The translations under genes were made by a program, and so were the position numbers. The notes beneath the pieces were generated by a model. The model was not told the DNA's origin. It searched no databases and saw only the letters and a list, made by a program, of their open reading frames with translations. A stretch of 64,000 bases of DNA from Ruminococcus sp. 210702-SL.1.03 (GTDB lineage: Bacteria > Bacillota > Clostridia > Oscillospirales > Ruminococcaceae). Where the stretch lies: positions 1 to 64,000 of the forward strand of contig NZ_JAJCLZ010000012.1 of NCBI RefSeq assembly GCF_020559915.1, written 5' to 3'. Below, piece after piece: positions 42,489 through 51,443 of this stretch; position 1 is the stretch's first letter; each line of letters opens with the position of its first letter.

Positions 42489-43688
42489 ATGAAAATATTG
42501 GTTGTAAACGCCGGTTCTTCATCGCTGAAATATCAGCTTCTCGATATGACCGACGAATCAGTTATCGCAAAGGGCAACTGCGACCGTATCGGCATCGGCG
42601 GACACATCTCGCATAAGACCGGCGACGGCAGAAAGATCGAGCAGGACTGCGATTTCCCTACCCATACCGAGGCTTTTGAGAAGCTAGTTGAGGTGCTCAC
42701 CACCGGCGAGGGCAAGGTTCTCGACTCTATGAGCGAGGTTTCGGCTGTCGGCCACAGAATAGTTCAGGGCGCTGAGGTTTTCAAGGAAACCTGCATCGCT
42801 ACCGACGAAGTTATCGACAAGATCGATGAGCTGGCTGAGCTTGCTCCCGTACATAACCACCCCCACGCGCTCGCCCTGCGCGCCTGCAAGGCAGTTCTCC
42901 CTGAGGGCGTTCCGCAGGTAGTAGTTTTCGACACCGCGTTCCATTCCACCATGCCCCGCAAGGCTTATCTCTATGGTCTGCCTTACGAGTGCTATAAAGA
43001 TCTGCACGTTAGAAAATACGGCTTCCACGGCACTTCTCACAGATTTGTTTCGGCTGAGCTGGCTAAGCTGATGGGCAAGAAGCCCGAGGAGCTGAAGATA
43101 GTTTCCTGCCACCTCGGCAACGGCTCTTCCATCACCGCAGTTGACGGCGGCAAGAGCGTTGATACCACTATGGGCTTCACCCCCCTTGACGGACTAATCA
43201 TGGGTACTCGCTGCGGCTCTGTTGACCCCTCGGCTATCGACTTCGTTGAGAAAAAGAAGGGTTTCACCCCCGACGAAATGACCTCTTACATGAATAAGAA
43301 GTCGGGCTTCCTCGGAATCTCCGGTGTTTCTTCCGACAACCGCGACATCAGCAAGGCTGCGGAAGAGGGCAACGAGCGCTGCAAGATGGTAAACGAGATG
43401 TTCACCTACGAGATCAAGAAGTACATCGGCGGTTATGCGGCTGCTATGGGCGGTCTTGACGCTGTACTTTTCACCGGCGGTATCGGCGAAAACGACGCTC
43501 CTACCAGAGCAAATTCCTGCGAGGGTCTTGAGTTTCTCGGAATAAAGATCGACCCCGAAAAGAACAAGGTAAGAGGCGAAGTTTGCAAGATCTCTACCGA
43601 TGATTCTAAGGTTCAGGTTTGGGTAGTTCCGACTAACGAAGAGCTGCTTATCGCAAGAGATACGCTCGCTATCGTTGAGAAGATGTAA
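42489..43688 (+). CDS. ackA: Acetate kinase
   Basis: A 399-residue ASKHA-fold kinase that turns acetyl phosphate and ADP into acetate and ATP, a main energy step of fermentation. Signatures: VVNAGSSSLKYQLLD at the start, DTAFHSTMPRKAYLYGLP, KYGFHGTSHRFV, HLGNGSSITAVDGGKSVDTT and FTGGIGENDA. ATG 42489 has AAAAGGGG upstream. Codon choice is strongly biased, as for highly expressed genes. Phosphotransacetylase is not adjacent. Confidence 0.97.
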   Translation: MKILVVNAGSSSLKYQLLDMTDESVIAKGNCDRIGIGGHISHKTGDGRKIEQDCDFPTHTEAFEKLVEVLTTGEGKVLDSMSEVSAVGHRIVQGAEVFKETCIATDEVIDKIDELAELAPVHNHPHALALRACKAVLPEGVPQVVVFDTAFHSTMPRKAYLYGLPYECYKDLHVRKYGFHGTSHRFVSAELAKLMGKKPEELKIVSCHLGNGSSITAVDGGKSVDTTMGFTPLDGLIMGTRCGSVDPSAIDFVEKKKGFTPDEMTSYMNKKSGFLGISGVSSDNRDISKAAEEGNERCKMVNEMFTYEIKKYIGGYAAAMGGLDAVLFTGGIGENDAPTRANSCEGLEFLGIKIDPEKNKVRGEVCKISTDDSKVQVWVVPTNEELLIARDTLAIVEKM

Positions 43689-43718
43689 TTTCGTACAATA
43701 ATTATACGCAATAATTCA

Positions 43719-43758
43719 AGAGCCATTCACTTTTTTCGGGTGAATGGCTCTGTTTTTA
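43719..43758. terminator. Bidirectional terminator between ackA and the convergent helicase gene
   Basis: AGAGCCATTCAC and GTGAATGGCTCT form a 12-bp stem with a T-rich tail GTTTTTATTTG on the plus strand. Confidence 0.92.
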
Positions 43759-45993
43759 TTTGATATTTCCGTTCATATTTTCAATTCGCGCTAACATTTC
43801 TGAGATGTTCAGCACGCCGTAAGCAAAGCCCTTGCGCACCAGCTCGTCGGGCACATACTGATCGTACTTTTCAAATTCAGGAACTTCGCCGGGGTAAAGC
43901 AGCTCCATCGGGTCAAGCGGTTTGGCGGCTTCTTCGTGCAATATCTGCCAAAATTCCTGCTCGCTGACTTTCATTTTAAACTGTATGAAGTACGGGCGGG
44001 AAGAGTCCATGCCTTTTAGACCCAGCCGCGCGCCGCACCGCAGTTTTAAGAAGCGCTCCATCGCGAGAAATGCGTATGTTCCCAGCCATGGGAATAAGCA
44101 CCACATATCTCCGCCCAGGCAGATCAGCGGTTTGTACGCCGAACCAGAATTATCTGCACTATGACGCGCCTGCTGCAAGCGCGCCGCGGCATTTTTCATG
44201 AGGTAGGGGAAGCTTTTTTGCTCGCGCAGCACCTGCCGCATACGCTCGAGGATCTTCGTGTTGATGTCGCCGGGGCATTCGCCGAAATAGGCGGGCACTT
44301 TGCCTTTGACTTGCTCGCAGTAGACGAGCTTGCGCTTGCGGTCAACTTCCTCAACTATCCAAACGTGCCCCGCAATGGCGATCTTGTCGCCCGCAGGCGG
44401 CGGCTTCACGATAGTTCCCAACTCGTGCGAACCGCAGCGGACGGTGTATTCTTCATTTTCTTGGAAAACCGCATAGAATTTGAAAGAGTTGACGATTCGC
44501 TCACCCGCAATGCCGACTATCAATCCGCCGCGCTCGGTGCGCTGTATGTGATCGTTTTCCAGCATATGGCGCAGTAATATCTTGTAATCGTCGCGAGAGA
44601 TACACTTGAATTGGTTGAGCGTCAGCACGCGCGAAGCCAGCTCCGCCGCCGTCATCTCGCCGCAGGAAGCCAGCGTGCTCATCGTTTGGTGGAAAAGCAG
44701 GCTGAACGGCAGTTTGCCCTCGGCGGGCGGCTCTACCCAGCGTTCCTCAAGGTAGCTTTGCACCAACGCGATGCCTTGCAAAAGTTTCCACGGAATGGTG
44801 GTCGGCAGCATGGCGCGCGCTTCGGGCATTTCCTCGCGGATAACGAACCACATTTCGGGCGGCAGACCTCTCCTGCCAGTTCGTCCCATGCGCTGTAAAA
44901 ATGAGGAGACCGTAAACGGCGCGTCCAGCTGAAAGGCGCGCTCAAGCCTGCCGATGTCTATGCCGAGCTCGAGTGTGGCGGTCGTGACGGTTGTCTGAAA
45001 CTGCTCGTCGTCTTTCATTATCTCCTCGGCGGTCTCGCGGTATGAGGCGGAGAGGTTGCCGTGGTGTATCAAAAATCGGTCGCGCTCCTGCTTCGCCTCG
45101 CAGTATTGCCGCAGGGTAGTGGTGACAGCCTCGCATTCTTCGCGCGAGTTGACGAAAACAAGGCACTTTTTGCCGCGCGTGTGCTCGAAAATGTAGCCGA
45201 TACCGGGGTCGGCGGAGTCTGGTGCGCGGTCGGTGACGCTGTCAAGCTCGGGCAGAGCGTTCGCAATAGGTTTGCCGTCGGAAGCCTGCGGGCCTTGAAT
45301 ATAAAAATGCTCCATCGAAAGCCGCCACTTCGTGCCTTTGCTCTCGATCTTTGGGACGATCGTGCCCCTGCCCGTGCCCGCCGAGAGAAATTCGCCCGCC
45401 TTTTGCGGGTCGCCAATGGTCGCCGAAAGCCCTATTCTCCGCGGGTTCACGCCCGCCATTCGAGAAAGCCGCTCGATAAGGCAGAGTGTCTGTCCGCCGC
45501 GGTCGCCGCGCATCAGCGAGTGCACCTCGTCGATCACGATGAACCGCAGGTCGCCAAAAAGTCTTGAAATTGCAGCGTGTTTGCGTAGCAGCATCGCTTC
45601 GAGCGACTCGGGCGTGATCTGGAGAATGCCCGAGGGATTTTTCAGCATTTTGCTTTTGTGTGACTGTGAAACGTCGCCGTGCCAGTGCCAAACGGGTATG
45701 TCCGCCTCGGCGCAGAGGTCGTTCAGCCGTGTGAATTGGTCATTGATGAGCGCTTTTAGCGGGCCGATGTAGATCGCGCCGACAGAGGTCGGCATATCTT
45801 CGGAAAAGAGGGTGAGTATCGGGAAAAAAGCCGCCTCGGTCTTGCCCGAAGCGGTCGAGGCGGAGAGTAAAACGTTTTCGCTGGTGTTGAATATTGCGTC
45901 GCCTGCCGCCATCTGTATCGCCCGCAGAGATTCCCAGCCGTTTTGGTAGATAAAATCTTGTATAAAAGGTGCGTATCTGTTAAAAATGTCCAT
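43756..45993 (-). CDS. sngC: Lhr-like DEAD/DEAH-box helicase, SngC-like (Shango system)
   Basis: A 745-residue superfamily 2 helicase. Motif I is SASTASGKTEAAFF (near 44-57), motif Ia YIGPLKALINDQ, motif II VIDEVHSL (near 155), motif III LSATIGDP, motif V TATLELGIDIG and motif VI QRMGRTGRRG (near 365). The long C-terminal half resembles the Lhr and BrxHI helicases. It is the third gene of a minus-strand set, 12 nt after the BrxD-like ATPase gene, and matches the helicase component SngC of the Shango anti-phage system. It probably acts on invading DNA; how is not known. All motifs appear intact. Confidence 0.82.
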   Translation of the reverse strand: MDIFNRYAPFIQDFIYQNGWESLRAIQMAAGDAIFNTSENVLLSASTASGKTEAAFFPILTLFSEDMPTSVGAIYIGPLKALINDQFTRLNDLCAEADIPVWHWHGDVSQSHKSKMLKNPSGILQITPESLEAMLLRKHAAISRLFGDLRFIVIDEVHSLMRGDRGGQTLCLIERLSRMAGVNPRRIGLSATIGDPQKAGEFLSAGTGRGTIVPKIESKGTKWRLSMEHFYIQGPQASDGKPIANALPELDSVTDRAPDSADPGIGYIFEHTRGKKCLVFVNSREECEAVTTTLRQYCEAKQERDRFLIHHGNLSASYRETAEEIMKDDEQFQTTVTTATLELGIDIGRLERAFQLDAPFTVSSFLQRMGRTGRRGLPPEMWFVIREEMPEARAMLPTTIPWKLLQGIALVQSYLEERWVEPPAEGKLPFSLLFHQTMSTLASCGEMTAAELASRVLTLNQFKCISRDDYKILLRHMLENDHIQRTERGGLIVGIAGERIVNSFKFYAVFQENEEYTVRCGSHELGTIVKPPPAGDKIAIAGHVWIVEEVDRKRKLVYCEQVKGKVPAYFGECPGDINTKILERMRQVLREQKSFPYLMKNAAARLQQARHSADNSGSAYKPLICLGGDMWCLFPWLGTYAFLAMERFLKLRCGARLGLKGMDSSRPYFIQFKMKVSEQEFWQILHEEAAKPLDPMELLYPGEVPEFEKYDQYVPDELVRKGFAYGVLNISEMLARIENMNGNIK

Positions 45994-46005
45994 AAGTCAC
46001 AGCCC

Positions 46006-47325
46006 TCAGATCTCAAATTCCGCGAAATCTTCCGCCGTCTGCTGCGCCTGTTCCTCAAGCGCAGGCTTTGCAAATTCAAATTTCTCAGAATTTAGCAGAC
46101 TGCGAACGTCGAGCTGCGGGTTTTGATAGGTGATGTCGAGCAGCTCGATGAAGTCGCGAATGACCTCGCGCGGCGTGATGTTCGTGTCTGCGCCGACTCG
46201 GCTGTACTCGATCTTAATAAAATCTATCAGATCTTCTTGCTGTAACCTGTTCTCGTAGCCGAAAAGCCCCGAGTGAATGTCCTCCAGTTTCTCGATCAGC
46301 ACCAGCATTTCCTCGTAAGTCAGCGGCGAAAGCTTGATGACTGGCGCGAGCATATCGCTTACCTCGCCTCCAAACCGCCCCTCCGCAAGCCGTGAACGCA
46401 GCGCCTCGTAGCTGTAAACGCCGCGCCGCGTGTCCTCAATGCACTGCGGCGTGCCGCACATGATTATGCCGATGTACTTCGCCTTGCCTTGAAGCGTATC
46501 GTTGTACATTGTCAATATTTTTTCATAATTGTACTGACGCGTTATGCTGTTGGGTATTTTGTAAATATTGACCAGTTCGTCAATCAGTATAAGCATTCCG
46601 GAATATCCTGCCATTTTCAGAAAAGCCGAGAAAAGCTTGATATATTCGTACCAATCTTCGTCAGTAATGATGATGTTCACGCCCAGCTCGCTTTTCGCTT
46701 CGGTTTTTGTTGCGTACTCGCCGCGAAACCACTTGACGACCTTGCCTTTAGTTTCGTCGTCGCCCTCGGCAAACGCGCGGTAGTAGAGGGTCAGCAGGCG
46801 CGAAAAATCGAAGCCGTGCACCATTTCGTTCAGCGAATTGATGACCGCGTAGATCTTCTTCTCGACCGCCTTTTCAAACTCGAGCGAGTCGGGAGTAAGG
46901 TCGCTTTCGGCAGCGGTTTCGGTCTGCACGGCGTTTATCCACCTGTCCAAGATCAGCGTCAGCGCGCCACCCTCGGGACGTGTTTTCGTGGAAATATTTC
47001 GTATGAGTTCATTGTAAGTGGCAAGGCCTTGACCCTTCGTACCCTGCAAACGTCTTTCGGGCGAAAGGTCAGCGTCGCAAACTACGAAATTTCGGTCCAT
47101 AACGTAATTTCGTATAGTTTGCAGCAGGAAACTTTTACCGCTTCCGTACTTGCCCATTATAAATCTGAACGAAGCGCCGCCGTCCGCGATTATGTCAACA
47201 TCGTGCAGCAGAGCGTTGATCTCGTTTTCCCTGCCGACCGTGATGTATGGCAGACCTATTCTCGGCACAACGCCGCCTTTGAGTGAATTTATTAAAGTTG
47301 CCGCAATCCTCTTAGGTATCTTCAT
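46006..47325 (-). CDS. sngB: BrxD-like P-loop ATPase, SngB-like (Shango system)
   Basis: A 439-residue ATPase of the DUF2791/BrxD group. Walker A is MGKYGSGKSFLLQTIRN (near 59-75), Walker B GMLILIDELVNIYK (near 244), with a sensor-like IMCGTPQCIEDTRRG. The start phrase IPKRIAATLINSLKGGVVPR, leading to GLPYITVGREN, is typical of BrxD-like proteins, where an adjacent helicase is common. Its ATG overlaps the TGA of the TerB gene (ATGA) and the helicase follows 12 nt later, so the three are one translational unit. Taken with its neighbours this is the SngB position. Confidence 0.82.
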   Translation of the reverse strand: MKIPKRIAATLINSLKGGVVPRIGLPYITVGRENEINALLHDVDIIADGGASFRFIMGKYGSGKSFLLQTIRNYVMDRNFVVCDADLSPERRLQGTKGQGLATYNELIRNISTKTRPEGGALTLILDRWINAVQTETAAESDLTPDSLEFEKAVEKKIYAVINSLNEMVHGFDFSRLLTLYYRAFAEGDDETKGKVVKWFRGEYATKTEAKSELGVNIIITDEDWYEYIKLFSAFLKMAGYSGMLILIDELVNIYKIPNSITRQYNYEKILTMYNDTLQGKAKYIGIIMCGTPQCIEDTRRGVYSYEALRSRLAEGRFGGEVSDMLAPVIKLSPLTYEEMLVLIEKLEDIHSGLFGYENRLQQEDLIDFIKIEYSRVGADTNITPREVIRDFIELLDITYQNPQLDVRSLLNSEKFEFAKPALEEQAQQTAEDFAEFEI

Positions 47326-48863
47326 GGCTTTATCAGTCCTTTCAGCTCCTCAAGATAGTCCTCAATAACGTTAGGAATGTCGCTTTCAAATTCTAATACT
47401 GTATCGTCAAACATATCAAAAAGCTTATCGTTTATACTGTCTGCAATTACTGAGATCATAAGCATTCTACTCTTTGCAAAATCTCTAACGCTTTTCTCAT
47501 CTTTATATATAATTAGTTTCAAAAATTCGTATTCATTATCATCAAGCGGCAATTCATCGCTTGCCAATTTATCATCATTCATCTGTTCAGCAGAAATATC
47601 ATCAATGTTAATATCTTCGAGTTCAGTTTTGTCAAACGCCTCTTCTTCGGTGATAAGCTTCTCGCAAGTAACGTCCGCAGCAGCGCGAATTTGCCCGAGT
47701 TTTGAAATGTCTATCGTGATCTCGCGCGGCGGCTCAAGCTCTTTTTCAATAGTCTTTTTAACACTCAAACTGCTTCTTTCGCTGATAATTTTTTCAATGA
47801 TCTGCTCGAACGTTTTCGTTATCTTGTCGGGCTTTAAGTATGGTTCAACGCCTAATTTCACGCGCAGAGCACGGTCAACAGCCTTGACGAGCGTGCCAAG
47901 TTCGGTGCTTTTCTTGCGGCTTCCGTAATATTTTTCGCAAGTCCAGAAACCGTTTTCGCAGCGGTATTTCTGCACGCCGCTTACCGAATATTCGTAATTA
48001 TCGCGTTTTATGCGGTCGAAAAACACCGCCGAGCTGAACATATAGTACGAGATCGAAGCACGTTTTCCGAAAAGTTTTTCGCAATATCCGTGTTTTCGGT
48101 TCTTTGCGTAGTATTCGCAGACTTTTCTGAACACCTCGCAGATCGCTTTTTCGGCGATGTCTGAGTAGTTCTTGTACAGCTTAGAGCGGTCGATCCGATA
48201 GTTCGAAAGCTCTGTAATTGCTGAGAAAAGTGTATCGTCATCCGTATCCGCACAGTTCTCCAATGCAAGCACGTTTTTGTCAAAATCGGTGCGCGCAAGG
48301 TCGGTGATAAGTTGCGGGTCGAGGTCGTAATAGACAGCGAAATCGTTTAACCAAAGCTTCATGTAATTCTCGATACGGTTGTCGATCTTGCCGAAATTTT
48401 CACGAAAATCCTGCAATTTTACGAAACCGTCTTTCGGTTCTGTTGAGCCGATGCCGTTCAGAAGTTCATAAATGTAGACGAATGCGAACGCAAGCGGCGC
48501 AGGATCATACTGCCCATGGCGAATTTTAGTGCGCCATGAAAAATATCCACGCAGTTGTTCGTCGTTCATATCGCGATACGTAGGGTAATATCTTACAAAA
48601 TCACCGTAATATTCATAATCGTCCTCGAAGGCTTCCATAAATTTTGCCTGTTTATAGAAGATTTCGGCGGTCGACATATCCAATGAATGGTAGCTTCGCG
48701 CGATAGCCTTCATTTTGCGGTACTTAGGCGGCGTGAAATTTTTCATCTTCGAGGCGGGTATAAGTATAGGCTGGTCGGTGTAGACTTTTTCGGAAAAGTT
48801 TCGGCTGTTATTCTGTCGCAAGTCTTCCATTATCTTGCTGATTATCTCTTTTGTGTCTGCCAA
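47322..48863 (-). CDS. sngA: TerB-N/TerB-C domain protein, SngA-like (Shango system)
   Basis: A 513-residue protein. The TerB-N domain is recognised by MRDMNDEQLRGYFSWRTKIR-like residues: NDEQLRGYFSWRTKIRHGQY (near 115-135), followed by PAPLAFAFVYIYELLNGIG. The C-terminal third resembles TerB-C (AISELSNYR region, then VKAVDRALRVKLGVEPYLKP) and ends in an acidic stretch. The start is TTG 48863, since GGAGGTGG lies 6 nt before it; a longer in-frame reading would run through the promoter. It is the first gene of the operon. TerB-like proteins are linked to stress and phage defence; this is the SngA position in Shango. Confidence 0.8.
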   Translation of the reverse strand: MADTKEIISKIMEDLRQNNSRNFSEKVYTDQPILIPASKMKNFTPPKYRKMKAIARSYHSLDMSTAEIFYKQAKFMEAFEDDYEYYGDFVRYYPTYRDMNDEQLRGYFSWRTKIRHGQYDPAPLAFAFVYIYELLNGIGSTEPKDGFVKLQDFRENFGKIDNRIENYMKLWLNDFAVYYDLDPQLITDLARTDFDKNVLALENCADTDDDTLFSAITELSNYRIDRSKLYKNYSDIAEKAICEVFRKVCEYYAKNRKHGYCEKLFGKRASISYYMFSSAVFFDRIKRDNYEYSVSGVQKYRCENGFWTCEKYYGSRKKSTELGTLVKAVDRALRVKLGVEPYLKPDKITKTFEQIIEKIISERSSLSVKKTIEKELEPPREITIDISKLGQIRAAADVTCEKLITEEEAFDKTELEDINIDDISAEQMNDDKLASDELPLDDNEYEFLKLIIYKDEKSVRDFAKSRMLMISVIADSINDKLFDMFDDTVLEFESDIPNVIEDYLEELKGLIKP

Positions 48864-48897
48864 TTCTGTCCACCTCCGCTCGCGATATACCTTATAT

Positions 48898-48926
48898 ATT
48901 ATAGCACCCTTGCGTGCAAATGTCAA
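48898..48926 (-). promoter_or_regulatory. Promoter TTGACA-17-TATAAT for the Shango-like operon
   Basis: On the minus strand TTGACA (plus 48921-48926) and TATAAT (plus 48898-48903) are 17 nt apart, about 30 nt before the TTG start. Consensus strength suggests constitutive expression. Confidence 0.88.
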
Positions 48927-48972
48927 CATATGTTCGCGGTTGCTCGGGCGAAAAAAATTCATAAAATATCTA

Positions 48973-49001
48973 TTGACAACCTTAAAATCAGAGAGTATTA
49001 T
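48973..49001 (+). promoter_or_regulatory. Promoter TTGACA-17-TATTAT for the T-box-ilvA transcript
   Basis: TTGACA at 48973-48978 and TATTAT at 48996-49001, spacing 17 nt. Divergent from the Shango-like promoter, with about 46 nt between the two -35 boxes. Confidence 0.85.
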
Positions 49002-49007
49002 ATTAGT

Positions 49008-49257
49008 ATATTCAAAAGCTGCGACGGGAACGGAGCAGGGAAATGCCTTACAGAGAGCGGCAGTCTGGTGTAATGCCGCAGGAAAGCCCTGAGCAGATCA
49101 TCCCCGAGCCTGCGGAGTGAATGTTTTTCTTTAGCTTCGCACGTTTCCTGCGTTAAAGGATAATGAGTGGCTGCATTTTGCGGCAAACGAAGTGGTAACA
49201 CGGAGAATTTTTACGTCTTCGCCTTCGATTTTTATCGAGAGCGGAGATTTTTTATTT
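49008..49257 (+). ncRNA. T-box riboswitch, isoleucine specifier (ATC)
   Basis: A leader that senses uncharged tRNA and lets transcription continue into ilvA. Stem I shows the distal AGAGAG motif and loop (49052-49080), an upper helix CAGGG/CCCTG, and a specifier loop on its 3' side with ATC followed by A at 49097-49100. The T-box core with the tRNA-acceptor-binding TGGT is AACGAAGTGGTAACACGG near 49186-49203. The terminator is a 14-bp stem at 49216-49247 with a T-run. The ATC codon fits isoleucine, the end product of the pathway that IlvA opens. Confidence 0.88.
49216..49256 (+). terminator. Intrinsic terminator of the ilvA T-box
   Basis: TCTTCGC-CTTCGAT pairs with ATCGAGA-GCGGAGA around TTTT, followed by TTTTTTATTTT. 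It competes with the T-box antiterminator. Confidence 0.85.
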
Positions 49258-49284
49258 TGTATGGAAAGGTATTGGTGGTAATTT

Positions 49285-50484
49285 ATGCTGACTCTGGATA
49301 AAGTCTATAAGGCTTCTCACGTTCTGAAAGAGGTGCTCGCGCCTACTCAGTGCATCAAAGCAAAAAAGATCAATCCTGACGCTGACGTTTACCTCAAAAC
49401 GGAAAATTTGCAGGTAACAGGTTCGTTTAAGGTGAGAGGTGCGTATTTCAAAATTTCCCAGCTTACAGATGAGGAGAAAGCAAGGGGAGTTATCGCCTGT
49501 TCCGCTGGAAACCATGCTCAGGGCGTTGCGCTTGCCGCTAAAAAGAATGGCATAAAAGCCGTAATTTGCCTGCCAGACGGCGCGCCGATCTCTAAGGTCG
49601 AGGCGACCAGAAGCTATGGCGCTGAGATCTGCCTTGTTCCGGGCGTTTATGACGACGCTTACAACAAAGCGCTCCAGCTTAAAGAGGAAAATAATTACAC
49701 ATTTATACATCCCTTTGACGACGAAAACGTTATCGCAGGTCAGGGAACTATCGGCCTTGAGCTGCTCGAACAGCTTCCCGACCTTGACGCAGTAGTCGTT
49801 CCCGTCGGCGGCGGCGGACTTATCTCGGGCGTTGCCTTCGCGCTGAAATCGCTCAATCCTAACATTAAGGTCTACGGCGTTCAGGCAACTGGTGCACCTT
49901 CTATGGTAAATTCTCTCAAAGACGATAAGATCGAGTGCCTCGATTCTGTTTCGACCATCGCAGACGGCATCAAGGTAAAAGAGCCGGGCGAGCACACTTT
50001 CGAGCTTTGCAAGAAGTACGTTGACGACGTTGTTACCGTTAGCGACGATGAAATTTCCTCGGCTATCCTCGCGCTGATCGAGCAGCATAAGCTTATCGCA
50101 GAGGGCGCGGGCGCGGTCTCCGTTGCGGCGGTAATGTTTAACAAAGTTCCCGTAAAGGGCAAAAAGGTCGTTTGCCTTGTTTCGGGCGGCAACATCGACG
50201 TTACTATCCTTTCGCGCGTCATCAAGCGCGGTCTGCTCAAGTCCGGCCGCTCCGACACACTCACTATCCAGCTAGAGGACAAGCCCGGTCAGCTGAGAGA
50301 TGTTTCCAAACTCATTGCAGACCTCGGCGGCAACGTTGTTTCCGTTCACCACGAGCGCGCCAGCGAGGACAGCGACATCACCGACTGCATACTCCGCATA
50401 GTTCTCGAAACCAGAAATTACGAGCACAAGGCTGAGATAAGAAAGGCTCTTACCGATGCAGGCTTCAAGCTAGTAAACAAGTAA
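49285..50484 (+). CDS. ilvA: Threonine ammonia-lyase (threonine deaminase)
   Basis: A 399-residue PLP enzyme that turns threonine into 2-oxobutanoate and ammonia, the first committed step to isoleucine. The PLP lysine is in [16 protein letters not shown] (near 55), the phosphate loop is [11 protein letters not shown], and [15 protein letters not shown] is the substrate loop. A single C-terminal ACT domain (about 325-399, [20 protein letters not shown]) suggests allosteric control. The architecture is the short, catabolic-looking form, but the isoleucine T-box argues for a biosynthetic job. Confidence 0.94.
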   Translation: MLTLDKVYKASHVLKEVLAPTQCIKAKKINPDADVYLKTENLQVTGSFKVRGAYFKISQLTDEEKARGVIACSAGNHAQGVALAAKKNGIKAVICLPDGAPISKVEATRSYGAEICLVPGVYDDAYNKALQLKEENNYTFIHPFDDENVIAGQGTIGLELLEQLPDLDAVVVPVGGGGLISGVAFALKSLNPNIKVYGVQATGAPSMVNSLKDDKIECLDSVSTIADGIKVKEPGEHTFELCKKYVDDVVTVSDDEISSAILALIEQHKLIAEGAGAVSVAAVMFNKVPVKGKKVVCLVSGGNIDVTILSRVIKRGLLKSGRSDTLTIQLEDKPGQLRDVSKLIADLGGNVVSVHHERASEDSDITDCILRIVLETRNYEHKAEIRKALTDAGFKLVNK

Positions 50485-50496
50485 TAGGCGGCAGAT

Positions 50497-50946
50497 ATGG
50501 CAGAAAATTGGCAGAAATCAGTTGCCGCGATAGTCGAGCGCGATGGCAAAATTCTCCTCGTCCGCCACACTTACGGCGCGGGCAAGGGTCGGCTTATAAT
50601 CCCGGGCGGCTATCTGAAAGATAACGAAACTCCCCAGCAGGCTTGCGTGCGCGAAGTGCTGGAGGAAACAGGCATCACGGCTGAGCCGAAGCGGCTTGTC
50701 GGCGTTCGCTTTAATCTCAAAGATTGGTATGTCGTTTTCGCGGCGGACTATGTTGGCGGCGAAGCACATTCCGACGGCGACGAAAACAGCGAAGCGGTGT
50801 GGGTCGATATTGACGAAGCCCTCGCCCGCGACGATGTTCCCGACCTCACGCGTAAGCTCATCGCCGCGTATAAAAACGGCAGCGCGCTTGAGTACACCGA
50901 GTTCGTCAGCCGCGAAAATCACGGTACATATTCACTTTACTGCTGA
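50497..50946 (+). CDS. Nudix hydrolase
   Basis: A 149-residue Nudix enzyme with an intact box: GGYLKDNETPQQACVREVLEE, where the G-x5-E-x7-R-E-x2-E-E-x-G pattern binds the metal. It begins VAAIVERDGKILLVRHTYGA. Members clean up nucleoside diphosphate derivatives; the substrate cannot be assigned. It starts 12 nt after ilvA and probably shares the T-box transcript. It is a different gene from the broken Nudix at 3590. Confidence 0.88.
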   Translation: MAENWQKSVAAIVERDGKILLVRHTYGAGKGRLIIPGGYLKDNETPQQACVREVLEETGITAEPKRLVGVRFNLKDWYVVFAADYVGGEAHSDGDENSEAVWVDIDEALARDDVPDLTRKLIAAYKNGSALEYTEFVSRENHGTYSLYC

Positions 50947-50989
50947 TCGGCAGTATGTTCAAATATCAAATATAAAGGAGTAGATCAAC

Positions 50990-51364
50990 ATGGCAGAAAC
51001 AGTTTACACCAAGAATGCACCTGACGCGATAGGCCCTTATTCGCAGGCTAAAAAGGTCGGCGGACTAATCTTCACTTCGGGTCAGATAGCTATCGACCCC
51101 GCAGTAGGCGACGTTACAGCTAAGACCATCGAAGAACAGACCGAGCAGGTCTGCAAGAACCTTGCAGCTGTACTCGAAGCGGCAGGAAGCAGCCTCGATA
51201 AGGCTGTAAAGACCGTATGCTTCCTTAAAGAAATGTGCGATTTTGCTGCATTTAACGGCGTTTACGGAAAGTATTTCACTTCCAAGCCCGCACGTTCCTG
51301 CGTTGCTGTAAAGCAGCTTCCTAAGGACGTTCTCGTAGAGGTCGAGGTTATCGCAGAAGCTTGA
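50990..51364 (+). CDS. ridA: Reactive intermediate deaminase RidA
   Basis: A 124-residue YjgF/YER057c/UK114 protein that hydrolyses reactive enamine/imine intermediates such as 2-aminoacrylate. Hallmarks: PDAIGPYSQAKKVGGLIFTS, then GQIAIDP and the end phrase ARSCVAVKQLPKDVLVEVEV with the substrate-binding Arg. Its partner reaction is made by PLP dehydratases such as IlvA, encoded two genes upstream, so co-location makes metabolic sense: RidA removes the toxic intermediates that IlvA releases. AAAGGAG precedes the ATG. Followed by a terminator. Confidence 0.96.
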   Translation: MAETVYTKNAPDAIGPYSQAKKVGGLIFTSGQIAIDPAVGDVTAKTIEEQTEQVCKNLAAVLEAAGSSLDKAVKTVCFLKEMCDFAAFNGVYGKYFTSKPARSCVAVKQLPKDVLVEVEVIAEA

Positions 51365-51392
51365 TCTTCACAAGATATTGTCAAAAATTTTT

Positions 51393-51420
51393 AAAAGGCG
51401 GATATTTCTCCGCCTTTTTT
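51393..51420 (+). terminator. Terminator after ridA
   Basis: AAAAGGCGGA and TCCGCCTTTT form a stem with a T-tail, ending the ilvA-Nudix-ridA unit. Confidence 0.92.
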
Positions 51421-51443
51421 CATGAACGAAAGGGGCTGCTGAA

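Noticed and set aside
43756..48863. A full BREX system, because the helicase and ATPase resemble BrxHI and BrxD
   Set aside because: The methylase PglX, phosphatase PglZ and BrxC are not present; the TerB protein points to Shango.
51421..51443. A fluoride (crcB) riboswitch before the CLC gene
   Set aside because: Only 23 nt separate the ridA terminator from the ATG, too short for the motif.
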